DNA of 64,000 nucleotides from an uncultured Ruminococcus sp. (GTDB lineage Bacteria; Bacillota; Clostridia; Oscillospirales; Acutalibacteraceae): the NCBI GenBank assembly GCA_900539465.1, contig UQCF01000009.1, positions 20,921 to 84,920 of the forward strand, in the 5' to 3' direction. Under the pieces are notes generated by a model, which was not told the origin of the DNA, did no database searches, and was given only the letters and a program-made list of their open reading frames with translations. Below are positions 1 to 9,156 of the stretch, piece by piece. A program made the position numbers and the translations under genes. Within the stretch, counting starts at the first letter, position 1. The number at the start of each line of letters is the position of its first letter.

Positions 1-1875
1 ACCCTCACATCGGGCAAACCGTACACGGGTTTTCAGGAATGCACAGTAAACGGGGTGCGCGCTTTCAAAAAATATGTCGGAAAAGACAAAAAATTCAATA
101 TTTTATTTAACGAAAAAACGACGCTCAAAAAGACCAGATACCCCGAAAGCGGCTATCTTTATGTTAAATCCGTCAATAACAGCGATGCTCTGAAAAACGA
201 ATCGGGCGCAGAAATACTTACCGGCTATAAGGGCATGGTTGTTAATGCCAAAGGTTTCGACGAATTTAGAAATATGTCAGACATCGCAATTAAGCTGCTT
301 CATTTTTGGAAGGACGAAACGCTGCTCATTTCGTCTTATGACAAGGAGACGGGTCATGTCGGCTTTAACAAATATTCCTCTCTGCAAATAAAGCAAAATG
401 ACAGATTCTTTTTGGAAAATGTTTTTGAAATGCTCAAAAACGAGGGCGAATGGTATTTGGATAAATCCGAGGGCATGCTTTATGTTATACCCGAAGAAAA
501 TGTATTACCCGAAAACTACACGGTTTGGGGCTCAGAGATCGAAACCATGATAGACATTGACGGCACGGACGGAATATCTTTTGAAAACATTTTGTTCAGA
601 GCAAACGGATTTAATTACAGCAACGAGCGTGAATACAGCCAAGCGGCATATGACGCGATGACGTGCATCTCTTATAAAAACGCTAAAAACTTCAAAATAA
701 AAAACTGTGAATTTAAAGACATTGCATCCTGTGCTTTGTTTTTGGGCGAAGCGGTTCAAAATGCCGAAATTGACAGCTGCGTATTTAATAACATAGGCGC
801 GCAGGCGATGTTTATCCACGGCAAAAACATTGACGCAGACGACCCTGCCGTCACGAAAAACATTTCGGTTACCAACAACTGCATTTCGGAATACGGCAGA
901 GTGTATTACAATGCGGTCGGTATTTTGGTTATCCATGCAAATTCGGTTGATATTTCTCACAACGAAGTCCATGACGGGTATTATACCGCTATATCCGTAG
1001 GTTGGGTATGGGGATATTCATACTCGGTGACTTACAACAATAAAATTACAGATAATTTGATATATAACATAGGTCAAGGCTGGCTTTCGGATATGGGTGG
1101 AATTTACACCCTCGGCAATCAGCCGGGCACGGTTATTTCCGGCAACGTCATTCACAATGTACTCGCCGACCCCGAAGAGGGTGGCTACGGCGGCTGGGGT
1201 CTGTATCTTGACGAAGGCTCATCATATATCACAGCCGAGAAAAATCTTATTTACGCCTGCGGCAGTGACTCTTATCACCTGCACTACGGCTCATACAACA
1301 CCGTCAGAAACAATATTTTTGCTCTGAGCGGCGAATCACAAGCAAAAATTTTGAGCAACTATGACAGAATAGCTCCCGAGGACGGCAGCAAAAAAACCGC
1401 CGACTTTTACGGTAACATATTCCTCACGGATAAAAAGACCAGGGCAGTTTCGAAAATTAATGACAAAAAAGCTTTTGACGAGAGAGACAATCTGTATTGG
1501 GATTTGACAAACGGCAAGGATCTTTATATTGATATGAACGACAACTGCAAAAAAGCCATGGGAATAAGAACCGCCGTGAGAAAAGGTATTATAACAAACC
1601 CGATAATCGCAGACCCGATGTTTAAAAATGCTGCGGAATTTGACTTTGAGCTCAGCAGCGATTCCCCTGCCGTCAAAGCAGGGTTTGAAACATGGGACTA
1701 CTCAAACGCCGGAACGCTGAAGGGCACGGTCATAGGTATCTCGGATGCCGGCGGAATGACTTCTTATAATTATAAAGCCGCGCTGGTTCCCCTCACGCCC
1801 TCAAGAGAGCTTTTCCACTGTTTAATGGAGTTTGTATGCACCGTGTGCGAGTTCTTTGTGAAAATATTCGGTTGA
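1..1875 (+). CDS. Right-handed beta-helix repeat protein (5' truncated by window edge)
   Basis: The frame is open from base 1, so the GTG at 55 is probably internal and the gene starts left of the window; 624 codons are visible. The protein shows the alternating short strands of a parallel beta-helix (roughly residues 180-440, many N-N-x-I/F and G-x-Y-x-A rungs), as in pectate-lyase-like and GH141-like carbohydrate-active enzymes. Catalytic residues cannot be assigned from sequence alone. The last 20 residues are hydrophobic with a Lys near the end, like the C-terminal tail of the dockerin protein at 16924-18846, which may mean membrane association (inference). It ends at a strong bidirectional terminator. 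A role in polysaccharide degradation or remodelling is likely; the exact substrate is unknown. Confidence 0.8.
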   Translation, partial: TLTSGKPYTGFQECTVNGVRAFKKYVGKDKKFNILFNEKTTLKKTRYPESGYLYVKSVNNSDALKNESGAEILTGYKGMVVNAKGFDEFRNMSDIAIKLLHFWKDETLLISSYDKETGHVGFNKYSSLQIKQNDRFFLENVFEMLKNEGEWYLDKSEGMLYVIPEENVLPENYTVWGSEIETMIDIDGTDGISFENILFRANGFNYSNEREYSQAAYDAMTCISYKNAKNFKIKNCEFKDIASCALFLGEAVQNAEIDSCVFNNIGAQAMFIHGKNIDADDPAVTKNISVTNNCISEYGRVYYNAVGILVIHANSVDISHNEVHDGYYTAISVGWVWGYSYSVTYNNKITDNLIYNIGQGWLSDMGGIYTLGNQPGTVISGNVIHNVLADPEEGGYGGWGLYLDEGSSYITAEKNLIYACGSDSYHLHYGSYNTVRNNIFALSGESQAKILSNYDRIAPEDGSKKTADFYGNIFLTDKKTRAVSKINDKKAFDERDNLYWDLTNGKDLYIDMNDNCKKAMGIRTAVRKGIITNPIIADPMFKNAAEFDFELSSDSPAVKAGFETWDYSNAGTLKGTVIGISDAGGMTSYNYKAALVPLTPSRELFHCLMEFVCTVCEFFVKIFG

Positions 1876-1925
1876 CAAAAATAAAGCCGAGAGCAACTTT
1901 TAAAATGCTCTCGGCTTTATTTTTG
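1876..1925. terminator. Bidirectional intrinsic terminator
   Basis: Perfect 20-bp arms (1876-1895 and 1906-1925) surround a 10-base A/T-rich loop. The A-run on one side and T-run on the other let it work for both convergent genes that end at 1875 and 1929. Confidence 0.9.
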
Positions 1926-1928
1926 TAT

Positions 1929-3035
1929 TTATGAAATTTTGCTCATAATTTTTGCGCAAAGTTTATCGTACCCGGTATACCTTTTAAGAATATCTATTAC
2001 AATCGACAGAAGCAGTGATAAAGCTAAAAGCACAACAAACGTGAGCATTGAATATTTGAGTCCGTAAAGAAAATCCTTTAAGAAATATGCCCTCAACATA
2101 GTATGGGACAAAAATATATTCATAGAATGTTTGCCTAAAAACCACAAAACATTTCTAAGCCCCGGAATGGGTGACAAAATCGTGTAGCAGTATATAACAA
2201 CAAACATCGGTATCAAGCCGTCCCTAATATAGCTTACGCTCCAGTCTATATATCTGCGCTCATATACACAAACAAAAAGTATTGCCGTATAAGCTATAAG
2301 TTTTAAAAAATAATCTGCCGCATTCGATTTTTTAATTACCTTAAATTCGCGGATTTTCACAAGTAAGTCTTTATCTGCACTTACCATTCCGAGTTCCAAA
2401 GTAAATATCCAGCGAATCATATCAAAATTCACAACTTCATCATTAAATGATTTTTTTACAAAACCGCAGACTAAAAATGTTATCACAAACATTGCGATTG
2501 CCCCGAATTTTTTATAAAAGCGATACAAAACCGGCATAATCGCAACTATAATAATTGCAAGGCTCATATACCACCATGTGCCAAGCAAGGTCGGGGTTCC
2601 GAATAATTCTGCCAGACCCAAAAAATCATACAAAACAAATATTACTCTGTTTATTATATGCGGGTCGCTGTAAACATTCAGCATTGACGGCATTATTAAA
2701 GCGGCAGATATTATGCACAAAACAAAGATAAACCAAAATCCCGACATCAGAGAAAAACATCTTCTGCGGATTTGTTTTATATAGCCGTCCTGCGGAGTTC
2801 TCTCTAGGCTTTTGGCTATTCCGTAACCCGAAAGAAAAACGAACAACGCTACGCATATCTTAAAGAAAGACGCAATCGTCACCGTTTGAGACTCGGTTAA
2901 AGGGAAGAAATTCATTTCATACCCTGCATATCTGCCGGTGCTTTCAAAGCAATGGTGAAAAAGCATCATCAATATTGCAATGCCCTTCACCAAAGCCGTA
3001 TCTTTTTTGCTAAACTGCATATTAACACAACCCAT
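1929..3035 (-). CDS. Acyltransferase 3 family membrane protein
   Basis: A 368-residue polytopic protein with about ten hydrophobic segments. It opens with K-G-I-A-I-L-M-M-L-F-H-H-C-F near residue 15, the conserved first helix of the acyltransferase-3 (OafA/WecH) family, where the histidine is thought to be catalytic. Family members O-acetylate or O-succinylate cell-surface polysaccharides at the membrane. The start codon overlaps the stop of the upstream glycosyltransferase (TAATG), so the two are translationally coupled and probably decorate the same surface polymer. An alternative start at Met6 (3020) is possible. The transferred group is not predictable. Confidence 0.85.
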   Translation of the reverse strand: MGCVNMQFSKKDTALVKGIAILMMLFHHCFESTGRYAGYEMNFFPLTESQTVTIASFFKICVALFVFLSGYGIAKSLERTPQDGYIKQIRRRCFSLMSGFWFIFVLCIISAALIMPSMLNVYSDPHIINRVIFVLYDFLGLAELFGTPTLLGTWWYMSLAIIIVAIMPVLYRFYKKFGAIAMFVITFLVCGFVKKSFNDEVVNFDMIRWIFTLELGMVSADKDLLVKIREFKVIKKSNAADYFLKLIAYTAILFVCVYERRYIDWSVSYIRDGLIPMFVVIYCYTILSPIPGLRNVLWFLGKHSMNIFLSHTMLRAYFLKDFLYGLKYSMLTFVVLLALSLLLSIVIDILKRYTGYDKLCAKIMSKIS

Positions 3036-5680
3036 TACTGTTGTGAGAACTTTTTATCCTGCTCCACAACGAACTTGTAAAGATTCTCGGCACAGTTGCC
3101 GTCAAAATCATAATAGAAGTTTTCCATTCGCTCCGCATAAACAGTTTCGGGAACAAAATCTCTGTCTATAATGCCGCAAAGGCACTCGGCAGCTTCGTGT
3201 GCATCGGTAAACATATGACCGAAAGCCTCATCAAACGGAAGATCGAGGTCACGGTAATGATTCATACCGGATTTAAACTGCGGATAATCGGGCACAAAAT
3301 ACATTACGGGACGATTCAAATATGCAAAGTCAAAGACATAAGATGAAAAGTCTGTTACAAATGCTTTATAATCTGCAACATCAACATCTCCGCTGACCAT
3401 ATTTATATATTCGCAATCTATATCAAAAAGATTTTTGAGATCGGCTATTATCGGGTGAAGCTTAATGTCAAGATAGACCTTGCTACTCTCAAGCTTTTGA
3501 TGCAGAGACTTGTCCGAAAGGAAAGCGTAGAAATTCTTGTAATAATCCGATTTTTGAATTCTTTCCGCATTGGCCTCCCAGTTAGACGCCTTGACCTCTG
3601 TGGTGAGATATTTTCTCCAAGACGGTGCAAAAAGTATTCTGTTTTTCGGTTTATGGTTTTTGTCTATATGGTCATATCTCGCCATACCGGTTGTGATAAG
3701 CTCGCACTTGTCATAGGCGTAATTTTCGCTGTAATTTTTAACCTCGAACGGTGAGGATACAACAATTTCTTCTGCCTGACTGCGCTCTTCGGAGTTGTTG
3801 AGCCTAAGCGAAGCATGAAGCACACCGTGCTGCAAATATATGGTACGGAATCTTATAAGGTCCTCATACTGATACTTCATCTTTGCACTCTCAAAGGGAT
3901 TTATGGGAGCAAGACCGTAATAAGCGGTAAATATTCTTTCCGCACAAACAAACAAAAGTCTGTGAAGCTTTGAGCCTGCCTTTACAAGGTGCTTTTGCTC
4001 CTCTTTTGTGAACACGCTGTCAAGGTCATCATATTCGTGCGTGAGCACATAATATCTTTCAACGCCGTCATCGTGCTTTAAATCATTTATAAACTGATAG
4101 TAGCCGTTGTCTTTTTCAACAGTATAAAAATCATAATACAGCCAAATACGGTGCTTTTTTCTGTAATTTACGGATTTAAGGCGCAGCATCGCCGTCCTGG
4201 GATGAATGACAAATCTTGCCGTGTTAAAGAAAGCACTCATATCAATACTCGCCTGCGAAGCGGGCTTGACAGAAAGATATTTATGCTTATTTTTTATCAT
4301 ATATCTGCCGCGGTTAATATTGTTTACATATCTGAGTCCGAGACCGGAATACGGCATAAACCAATAATGCGTACCGTAGGTTTTGCCTTTAATATCTATT
4401 TCAAAGCGAATTTTTGAGTTCTCGGTAAGATCGCACGAATAGTGAAAAGCCGGGAAAATATTTGTAACCGTTTTTGCCTTATAGTGGCTGTGAACAGAAA
4501 GGAATGTATCGAGCTTTTTGCGCTCACCGTTTTCAATCGCATATATTGTATAATCTTCACTTTTAAGGAAGTTGAATATGGGAGATTTCATAAACGCAGT
4601 CATTCTGAACATATTGCCCTCGACTCTCGGTTTATGACCTATAACGGTAACATCCTCCTGTGCAAATGCCTCTTCGCCGTCTATAATTAAGCTCAGCCCG
4701 TCATCATTGCAAAGCAAAGAAACATCGGCATTTTCTTTTTTCTTTATCCAATAACAGGCACGGTAAATATCAACCATCGGATGCTCTATTATTGTTTTGC
4801 AGTCAACTCTGCTGAGAAGGTTTATAATTCTCTGCATCGCCTTGTCGAACTTTTCACCCTCATAGTGGTATGGGTAAAGAATATCGGCGGTAAGACGCCA
4901 GTTAATATCGTTGACAAACATTGCCTGAAAATAAGCGGGAACTTCATTTTCAAAGGTTGAAAACAAGGTTTCAAAATATTCCATCGACGTTTCAAAAAGA
5001 TAAAACGCATGGAAATAGACCTTCATAATACTTGTCTCATTGCCCTTGTTATACATATATGTTCCGTCGGGGCAATAACCCATTTTCATTTTGGGCATAA
5101 GCACACGGTTGCAATACTCCTGATCTTCAAGCTTAAAGCCGGGAGTAGTATTGAAAAGAACGTTATTTTCGCCTATATTTTTAACGCATACATTAACGCG
5201 CGTTTGAGTGAGGTACGGATATTCTTCCAAATCATATACGCCCTCATGGTCAAGCATCTTAAATCTGTAATGGGGTTTTAGAATTTTTTCTTCTTTATAG
5301 CGAATTTCATTATAAGATACCAAATCCACTTCGTCATAAACGGTATCAAAAAAATCCGTAACCTTTTTAACTGTGTCGGGAGTTAAATAATCGTCGCTGT
5401 CAAGAAAGAACATATACTTGCCCTTGGCATGCTTTATTCCGAAATTTCTTGTAGCGGAAAGCCCCTCGTTCTCTTTTGAAAAGATTTTAATAAAGTCATA
5501 CTTTTGGCTGTATTCAAGACAAATATCCCAACTGTTGTCGGGAGAACCGTCATTGATAACAAGCACTTCCATTTTTGATTTATCTATAGTTTGATCAACC
5601 AGGGAATCAAGACATATTCTAAGATATTGTTCAACATTGTATACCGGCACTATTACAGATGCTTGATACTCAAAATTCAT
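3035..5680 (-). CDS. Bifunctional glycosyltransferase family 2 / CDP-glycerol glycerophosphotransferase (TagF-like)
   Basis: An 881-residue fusion. Residues 1-110 are a GT-A domain (SVIVPVYNVE, VLVINDGSPD and the metal-binding FFLDSDD motif). Residues about 480-880 resemble the TagB/TagF CDP-glycerol glycerophosphotransferase domain, with an LQHG motif and a late VTDFSSYVFDFAYLNRPVMY stretch that matches the family's nucleotide-binding end. Such proteins build teichoic acids or related polyol-phosphate surface polymers on the cytoplasmic face. The ATG at 5680 is preferred because AAAGGTGAT lies just upstream; a TTG at 5695 would contain that ribosome binding site. It is coupled to the acyltransferase downstream. 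Confidence 0.88.
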   Translation of the reverse strand: MNFEYQASVIVPVYNVEQYLRICLDSLVDQTIDKSKMEVLVINDGSPDNSWDICLEYSQKYDFIKIFSKENEGLSATRNFGIKHAKGKYMFFLDSDDYLTPDTVKKVTDFFDTVYDEVDLVSYNEIRYKEEKILKPHYRFKMLDHEGVYDLEEYPYLTQTRVNVCVKNIGENNVLFNTTPGFKLEDQEYCNRVLMPKMKMGYCPDGTYMYNKGNETSIMKVYFHAFYLFETSMEYFETLFSTFENEVPAYFQAMFVNDINWRLTADILYPYHYEGEKFDKAMQRIINLLSRVDCKTIIEHPMVDIYRACYWIKKKENADVSLLCNDDGLSLIIDGEEAFAQEDVTVIGHKPRVEGNMFRMTAFMKSPIFNFLKSEDYTIYAIENGERKKLDTFLSVHSHYKAKTVTNIFPAFHYSCDLTENSKIRFEIDIKGKTYGTHYWFMPYSGLGLRYVNNINRGRYMIKNKHKYLSVKPASQASIDMSAFFNTARFVIHPRTAMLRLKSVNYRKKHRIWLYYDFYTVEKDNGYYQFINDLKHDDGVERYYVLTHEYDDLDSVFTKEEQKHLVKAGSKLHRLLFVCAERIFTAYYGLAPINPFESAKMKYQYEDLIRFRTIYLQHGVLHASLRLNNSEERSQAEEIVVSSPFEVKNYSENYAYDKCELITTGMARYDHIDKNHKPKNRILFAPSWRKYLTTEVKASNWEANAERIQKSDYYKNFYAFLSDKSLHQKLESSKVYLDIKLHPIIADLKNLFDIDCEYINMVSGDVDVADYKAFVTDFSSYVFDFAYLNRPVMYFVPDYPQFKSGMNHYRDLDLPFDEAFGHMFTDAHEAAECLCGIIDRDFVPETVYAERMENFYYDFDGNCAENLYKFVVEQDKKFSQQ

Positions 5681-5709
5681 ATTATCACCTTTCAAATGGG
5701 ATTATTTTG

Positions 5710-5738
5710 AGTATACCACAAAAAAACATTCTTTGCAA
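5710..5738 (-). promoter_or_regulatory. SigmaA-type promoter for the glycosyltransferase-acyltransferase operon
   Basis: On the minus strand TTGCAA (5733-5738) and TATACT (5710-5715) are separated by 17 bp. A TG one base before the -10 makes it an extended -10. Confidence 0.6.
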
Positions 5739-5770
5739 CATATGACAGCTAATTTAAGATTTGTTTTGCA

Positions 5771-5803
5771 AGCCGTATGGCAGTTTAAAACTGCCATACG
5801 GCT
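5771..5803 (-). terminator. Hairpin downstream of cotJC
   Basis: Perfect 16-bp arms (5771-5786, 5788-5803) sit 14 bases past the cotJC stop. There is no clean T-run on the minus side, so termination could be weak. Confidence 0.6.
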
Positions 5804-5816
5804 CATTAAAATATTT

Positions 5817-6413
5817 TTATTTATCAAACGACGGATTGAAAGCGTAAAAGTTTTTGCTGTCCATTCTATCGGTTGCAAGCCGCAAGCCCTCGCCGAAACG
5901 CTGGAAGTGAACAATCTCTCTTGCACGCAGGAATTTAATCGGGTCTCTGACATCGGGGTCGTCTACAAGGCGCAAAATATTGTCATATGTCTTTCTTGCC
6001 TTTTGTTCTGCCGCCATGTTTTCGTTCAAATCGCTTATTAGATCGCCTGTTGACTGCATACTCGACGCGCTCCACGGGAAGCCGCTCGCCGCAGCGGGAT
6101 AAACACCCGAGGTGTGGTCAACAAAGTATGTGTCAAATCCACCCTTTTTTATCTCTTCGGGGCTCAAGTTTCTTGTAAGCTGATGAACAATAGCACCAAT
6201 CATTTCTAAGTGCCCGAGCTCCTCTGTGCCAACATCTGTTAGAAGACCTTTTAGTTCGGCGTAAGGCATTGAGAAACGCTGGCTTAAATAGCGCATTGAC
6301 GCACCGAGTTCTCCGTCGGGACCGCCGTACTGGCTTATAATAATTTGTGCATATTTGGGGTTGGGGTTTGCAATTTTTACGGGGTATTGCAATTTCTTCT
6401 CATAAACAAACAT
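5817..6413 (-). CDS. cotJC: Spore coat protein CotJC (manganese catalase-like)
   Basis: A 198-residue protein matching the CotJC/manganese-catalase family, a ferritin-like four-helix bundle with a dimetal site. Conserved EELGHLE around residue 65 and E-I-V-H-F-Q-R-F-G-E near residue 165 supply Glu/His metal ligands. In Bacillus CotJC is laid down in the inner spore coat and may protect against peroxide. I chose the start at 6413 because the family opens M-x-V-Y-E-K-K-L-Q-Y-P and because GGGAGG is well spaced there; the ATG at 6422 abuts that site. It overlaps cotJB as TGATG. Expected to be expressed only during sporulation. Confidence 0.93.
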   Translation of the reverse strand: MFVYEKKLQYPVKIANPNPKYAQIIISQYGGPDGELGASMRYLSQRFSMPYAELKGLLTDVGTEELGHLEMIGAIVHQLTRNLSPEEIKKGGFDTYFVDHTSGVYPAAASGFPWSASSMQSTGDLISDLNENMAAEQKARKTYDNILRLVDDPDVRDPIKFLRAREIVHFQRFGEGLRLATDRMDSKNFYAFNPSFDK

Positions 6414-6667
6414 CAGCGGCATCCTCCCTCATAATCCCACGGCCACGGATTTTTGAGCCAGTGAACTCCGGGAGAACCCGAGTTTGAATAAAGCGGGCCG
6501 TATTTTGCTTCGTATTCATCTTTTAGCTTCAGGTATTTTTCTTCATATTTGCTGTGGAGCTTCAATGCACCTATATCCTCCGGGTGAGTGTCAAGATAAA
6601 GATGAAGCTCCCACATTGCAAACTGCACCGCCGAAAGGGTGATGCTCAGTGAATTGCCGTCTTTCAT
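6413..6667 (-). CDS. cotJB: Spore coat protein CotJB
   Basis: An 84-residue protein with the CotJB pattern: a helical N-terminus with FAMWELHLYLDTHPED and a C-terminal Y-G-P-L... W-L-K-N-P-W-P-W-D-Y-E-G-G. It is needed with CotJA and CotJC for assembly of the CotJ complex in the spore coat. The start at 6667 overlaps the cotJA stop as ATGA and has GGGGAGCGG upstream; the longer GTG start at 6703 is unlikely. It sits between cotJA and cotJC in the conserved order. Confidence 0.9.
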   Translation of the reverse strand: MKDGNSLSITLSAVQFAMWELHLYLDTHPEDIGALKLHSKYEEKYLKLKDEYEAKYGPLYSNSGSPGVHWLKNPWPWDYEGGCR

Positions 6668-6879
6668 CTTGCACCGCTCCCCAAAAAAGGTTTGAATAGG
6701 CACGGGTACAGCGTGCCGCAGGCAAGCGCCTGCATTTCGTCATATGTCGTTGTATCTGTCTGCATAGGAACATACGCCATGGCGACAACGGGATTTGCGG
6801 GCAGAGGACTTACCGCAACCGAAAAATCACGCTGTGCTTTTAATGGCGGCGTTCTCTGTGCCGCAGGTGAATAATTCAT
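6664..6879 (-). CDS. cotJA: Spore coat associated protein CotJA
   Basis: A 71-residue protein with the central A-Y-V-P-M-Q-T...Y-x-x-x-x-A-L-x-x-G-T-L-Y-P-x-L-x-x-P-F motif of CotJA. It is the first gene of the cotJABC spore-coat operon and has AAAGGAGA before its ATG. The N-terminal 25 residues are low in conservation. In spore formers the operon is transcribed in the mother cell by SigE; I could not pick out a convincing SigE promoter upstream. Confidence 0.88.
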   Translation of the reverse strand: MNYSPAAQRTPPLKAQRDFSVAVSPLPANPVVAMAYVPMQTDTTTYDEMQALACGTLYPCLFKPFLGSGAR

Positions 6880-6972
6880 AGCTGCTCTCCTTTTTTCAGT
6901 GTAACAAAAGCTGAATTACGCTAATGTCCACTAACATCTTATGCCCTGCTTGGGATTTTGACAGTATGACAA

Positions 6973-7013
6973 AAGCCCCATACATCAGCTGTTTTTGCTG
7001 ACATATGAGGCTT
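6973..7013 (-). terminator. Terminator of the metal-efflux operon
   Basis: Hairpin arms begin AAGCCTCATA and end TATGGGGCTT on the minus strand and are followed by TTTTG. It lies 14 bases after the P-type ATPase stop. Confidence 0.75.
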
Positions 7014-7026
7014 ATAAGGGTATTTA

Positions 7027-8901
7027 TTATTTGATTTTCAAGGCTCGCGTTGCATTTATAACGGCTATTACCATAACGCCGACATCGGCAAATATTGCGA
7101 GCCACATATTTGCAATGCCGAGTGCGCCGAGCACAAGGCACACAAGCTTCACCGCAAGAGCAAATATAATATTCTCTCTTACTATTTTAAGAGTATGAAC
7201 CGAAATCTTCATTGCAAGCGAAATTTTTGCGGGGTCGTCATCCATAAGAACTATGTCTGCGGCCTCTATCGCGGCATCTGAACCGAGCGCACCCATTGCT
7301 ATGCCGACATCTGCGCGTGAAAGCACCGGCGCATCGTTGATGCCGTCGCCGACAAATGCAAGATTTTCTTTTGCCTGCTTTTCACCGAGCAGCTTTTCGA
7401 CCTGTGAAACCTTATCACCGGGGAGAAGCTCGCTTTTAACTTCGTCAATACCGATTTTTTGTGCAACGGCATTTGCCGCCGAAGCCGAGTCACCCGTGAG
7501 CATAACGGTCTTTTTAATTCCGTGTTTTTTAAGGTTGCTCAGAGCCTCTTTTACTCCGGGTTTCACAATATCCGAAATAACTATGACGCCCGCGAATTTT
7601 CCGTCGGCGGCAACATAGACGACCGTGCCCGAATAGTTGCCGGAGGAGACCGCTATCCCCTCTTTTTTCATAAGCTTCAGGTTACCTGCTGCTATTTTGT
7701 GGCCTTCGTATTCCGCCTTGACGCCGTGACCGGATATTTCTTCTATATCGCTGACTTTAGAGAGCTCTATATCTTTGCCGTATGCCTTTTTTAGGCTGAG
7801 ACTTATCGGGTGGCTTGAACCGCTCTCTGCATATGCCGCATATTCCAAAAGCTCATCCTTTGAAAATCCGCTTGCAGGCTCAATATTCGTAACCTCAAAC
7901 ACACCTTTTGTGAGCGTGCCCGTTTTATCAAAAACAATATATTTTGTATTTGAAAGCGCTTCAAGATAGTTTGAGCCTTTGACCAGAATGCCGTTGCTTG
8001 AGGCACAGCCTATACCGCCGAAAAAGCTTAAAGGAATTGAGATAACAAGCGCACACGGGCAGCTTATAACGAGGAAAGTAAGCGCTCTGATTATCCACTC
8101 CTGCCACATTGCGTCGCGACCTATTATAAGGCTTATCACAGGCGGCAATATTGCGAGCGCAAGTGCGCTGTAACAAACCGCAGGAGTATATATTTTGGCA
8201 AACCTTGTTATAAAATTCTCTGACCTTGATTTTTTCATGCTCGAATTTTCGACAAGGTCCAGTATTTTTGAAACAGTAGATTCGCCGAACTCTTTTGTTG
8301 TTTTTATTTCAATTGTTCCGCTCATATTGATGCAGCCGCTGAGGGCTTCATCGCCCTCTTTTGCCGTGCGCGGAACGCTCTCGCCCGTGAGGGCAACTGT
8401 ATTAAGCGTTGTTGAGCCTTTTATAATAACGCCGTCTATCGGTATTTTTTCACCTGCGTTGACGACTATAACCGAGCCGATTTCGACATCGTCCGGGTCA
8501 ACTTTGGTGAGCTTGCCATCCTCATAAATATTGGCGTAATCGGGTCTTATATCCATAAGGGCAGATATATTTTTTCTGCTTTTGCCGACTGCAACACTCT
8601 GGAACAGCTCGCCTATCTGATAAAACAGCATAACCGCAACGCCCTCTTTAAAATCGCCGAGCAGCATTGCGCCGATTGTTGCAACCGCCATAAGGAAGTT
8701 TTCGTCAAATATCTGACGGTTTTTTATTCCTTTAAAAGATTTGAGCAAAATATCGTAACCGATAATAAAATATGGGATAAGGTATAGTGCGACTTCAATT
8801 ATTATATTGAGACTCAGAAAATGGGTCAGTATAATATCTGCCGCCAAAAGGACAAGCGAGATAATTATACGGTACAATATTTTCTTTTGCTTTGAAGACA
8901 C
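7027..8901 (-). CDS. Heavy-metal-translocating P1B-type ATPase (Zn/Cd/Co exporter type)
   Basis: A 624-residue P-type ATPase. Visible motifs are the TGES actuator loop (about 175), the CPC intramembrane metal site in SCPCALVIS (about 280), the phosphorylated Asp in DKTGTLTKG (about 330), an HP dipeptide (SSHPIS) and GDGINDAPVL (about 545). It pumps divalent soft metals out of the cytoplasm at the cost of ATP. It has no N-terminal metal-binding domain; that role is probably served by the separate small HMA protein encoded just upstream. The start is a GTG with AGAGGTG before it. Regulation by the ArsR-type protein at the head of the operon is expected. CadA/ZntA substrate class is inferred from CPC plus the regulator type. 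Confidence 0.93.
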   Translation of the reverse strand: MSSKQKKILYRIIISLVLLAADIILTHFLSLNIIIEVALYLIPYFIIGYDILLKSFKGIKNRQIFDENFLMAVATIGAMLLGDFKEGVAVMLFYQIGELFQSVAVGKSRKNISALMDIRPDYANIYEDGKLTKVDPDDVEIGSVIVVNAGEKIPIDGVIIKGSTTLNTVALTGESVPRTAKEGDEALSGCINMSGTIEIKTTKEFGESTVSKILDLVENSSMKKSRSENFITRFAKIYTPAVCYSALALAILPPVISLIIGRDAMWQEWIIRALTFLVISCPCALVISIPLSFFGGIGCASSNGILVKGSNYLEALSNTKYIVFDKTGTLTKGVFEVTNIEPASGFSKDELLEYAAYAESGSSHPISLSLKKAYGKDIELSKVSDIEEISGHGVKAEYEGHKIAAGNLKLMKKEGIAVSSGNYSGTVVYVAADGKFAGVIVISDIVKPGVKEALSNLKKHGIKKTVMLTGDSASAANAVAQKIGIDEVKSELLPGDKVSQVEKLLGEKQAKENLAFVGDGINDAPVLSRADVGIAMGALGSDAAIEAADIVLMDDDPAKISLAMKISVHTLKIVRENIIFALAVKLVCLVLGALGIANMWLAIFADVGVMVIAVINATRALKIK

Positions 8902-8923
8902 CTAAAACACCTCTTTTTCTTTA

Positions 8924-9142
8924 TCATAAATAGATTTCGCAGTCGTCCTCTACCTTTTTGCAGTTTTTGACCGCTTCTTTCATTACGGCGTCAACATCTG
9001 CGCCGTCTTCAAATTCCACCTTGAGTTTTAAAGTCATAAAACTGAGCGCGGCATCTTTAACGCCGGGAGTTTTTTTAACTGCTTCTTCCATTTTTGCAGC
9101 GCAGTTGGCGCAGTCAACCTCTACCTTGTAAGTCTTTTTCAT
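8924..9142 (-). CDS. HMA-domain metallochaperone (CopZ-like)
   Basis: A 72-residue single ferredoxin-like HMA domain with V-D-C-A-N-C-A-A-K near the N-terminus. The CxxC pair binds one soft metal ion. Two more cysteines occur near the end (C-K-K-V-E-D-D-C). The ATG at 9142 has a clear AGGAG, while the upstream in-frame start at 9160 overlaps the regulator gene. It lies between the ArsR regulator and an ATPase that lacks its own metal-binding domain, so it probably delivers metal to that pump. Confidence 0.88.
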   Translation of the reverse strand: MKKTYKVEVDCANCAAKMEEAVKKTPGVKDAALSFMTLKLKVEFEDGADVDAVMKEAVKNCKKVEDDCEIYL

Positions 9143-9156
9143 AATAATTTCTCCTC

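Noticed and set aside
532..972. Minus-strand open frame inside the beta-helix gene
   Set aside because: Shadow of the plus-strand coding sequence; no ribosome binding site and no family pattern.
8195..8527. Plus-strand open frame antisense to the P-type ATPase
   Set aside because: Shadow frame rich in Ser/Ser-Ser runs from antisense codons; the ATPase motifs are unambiguous.
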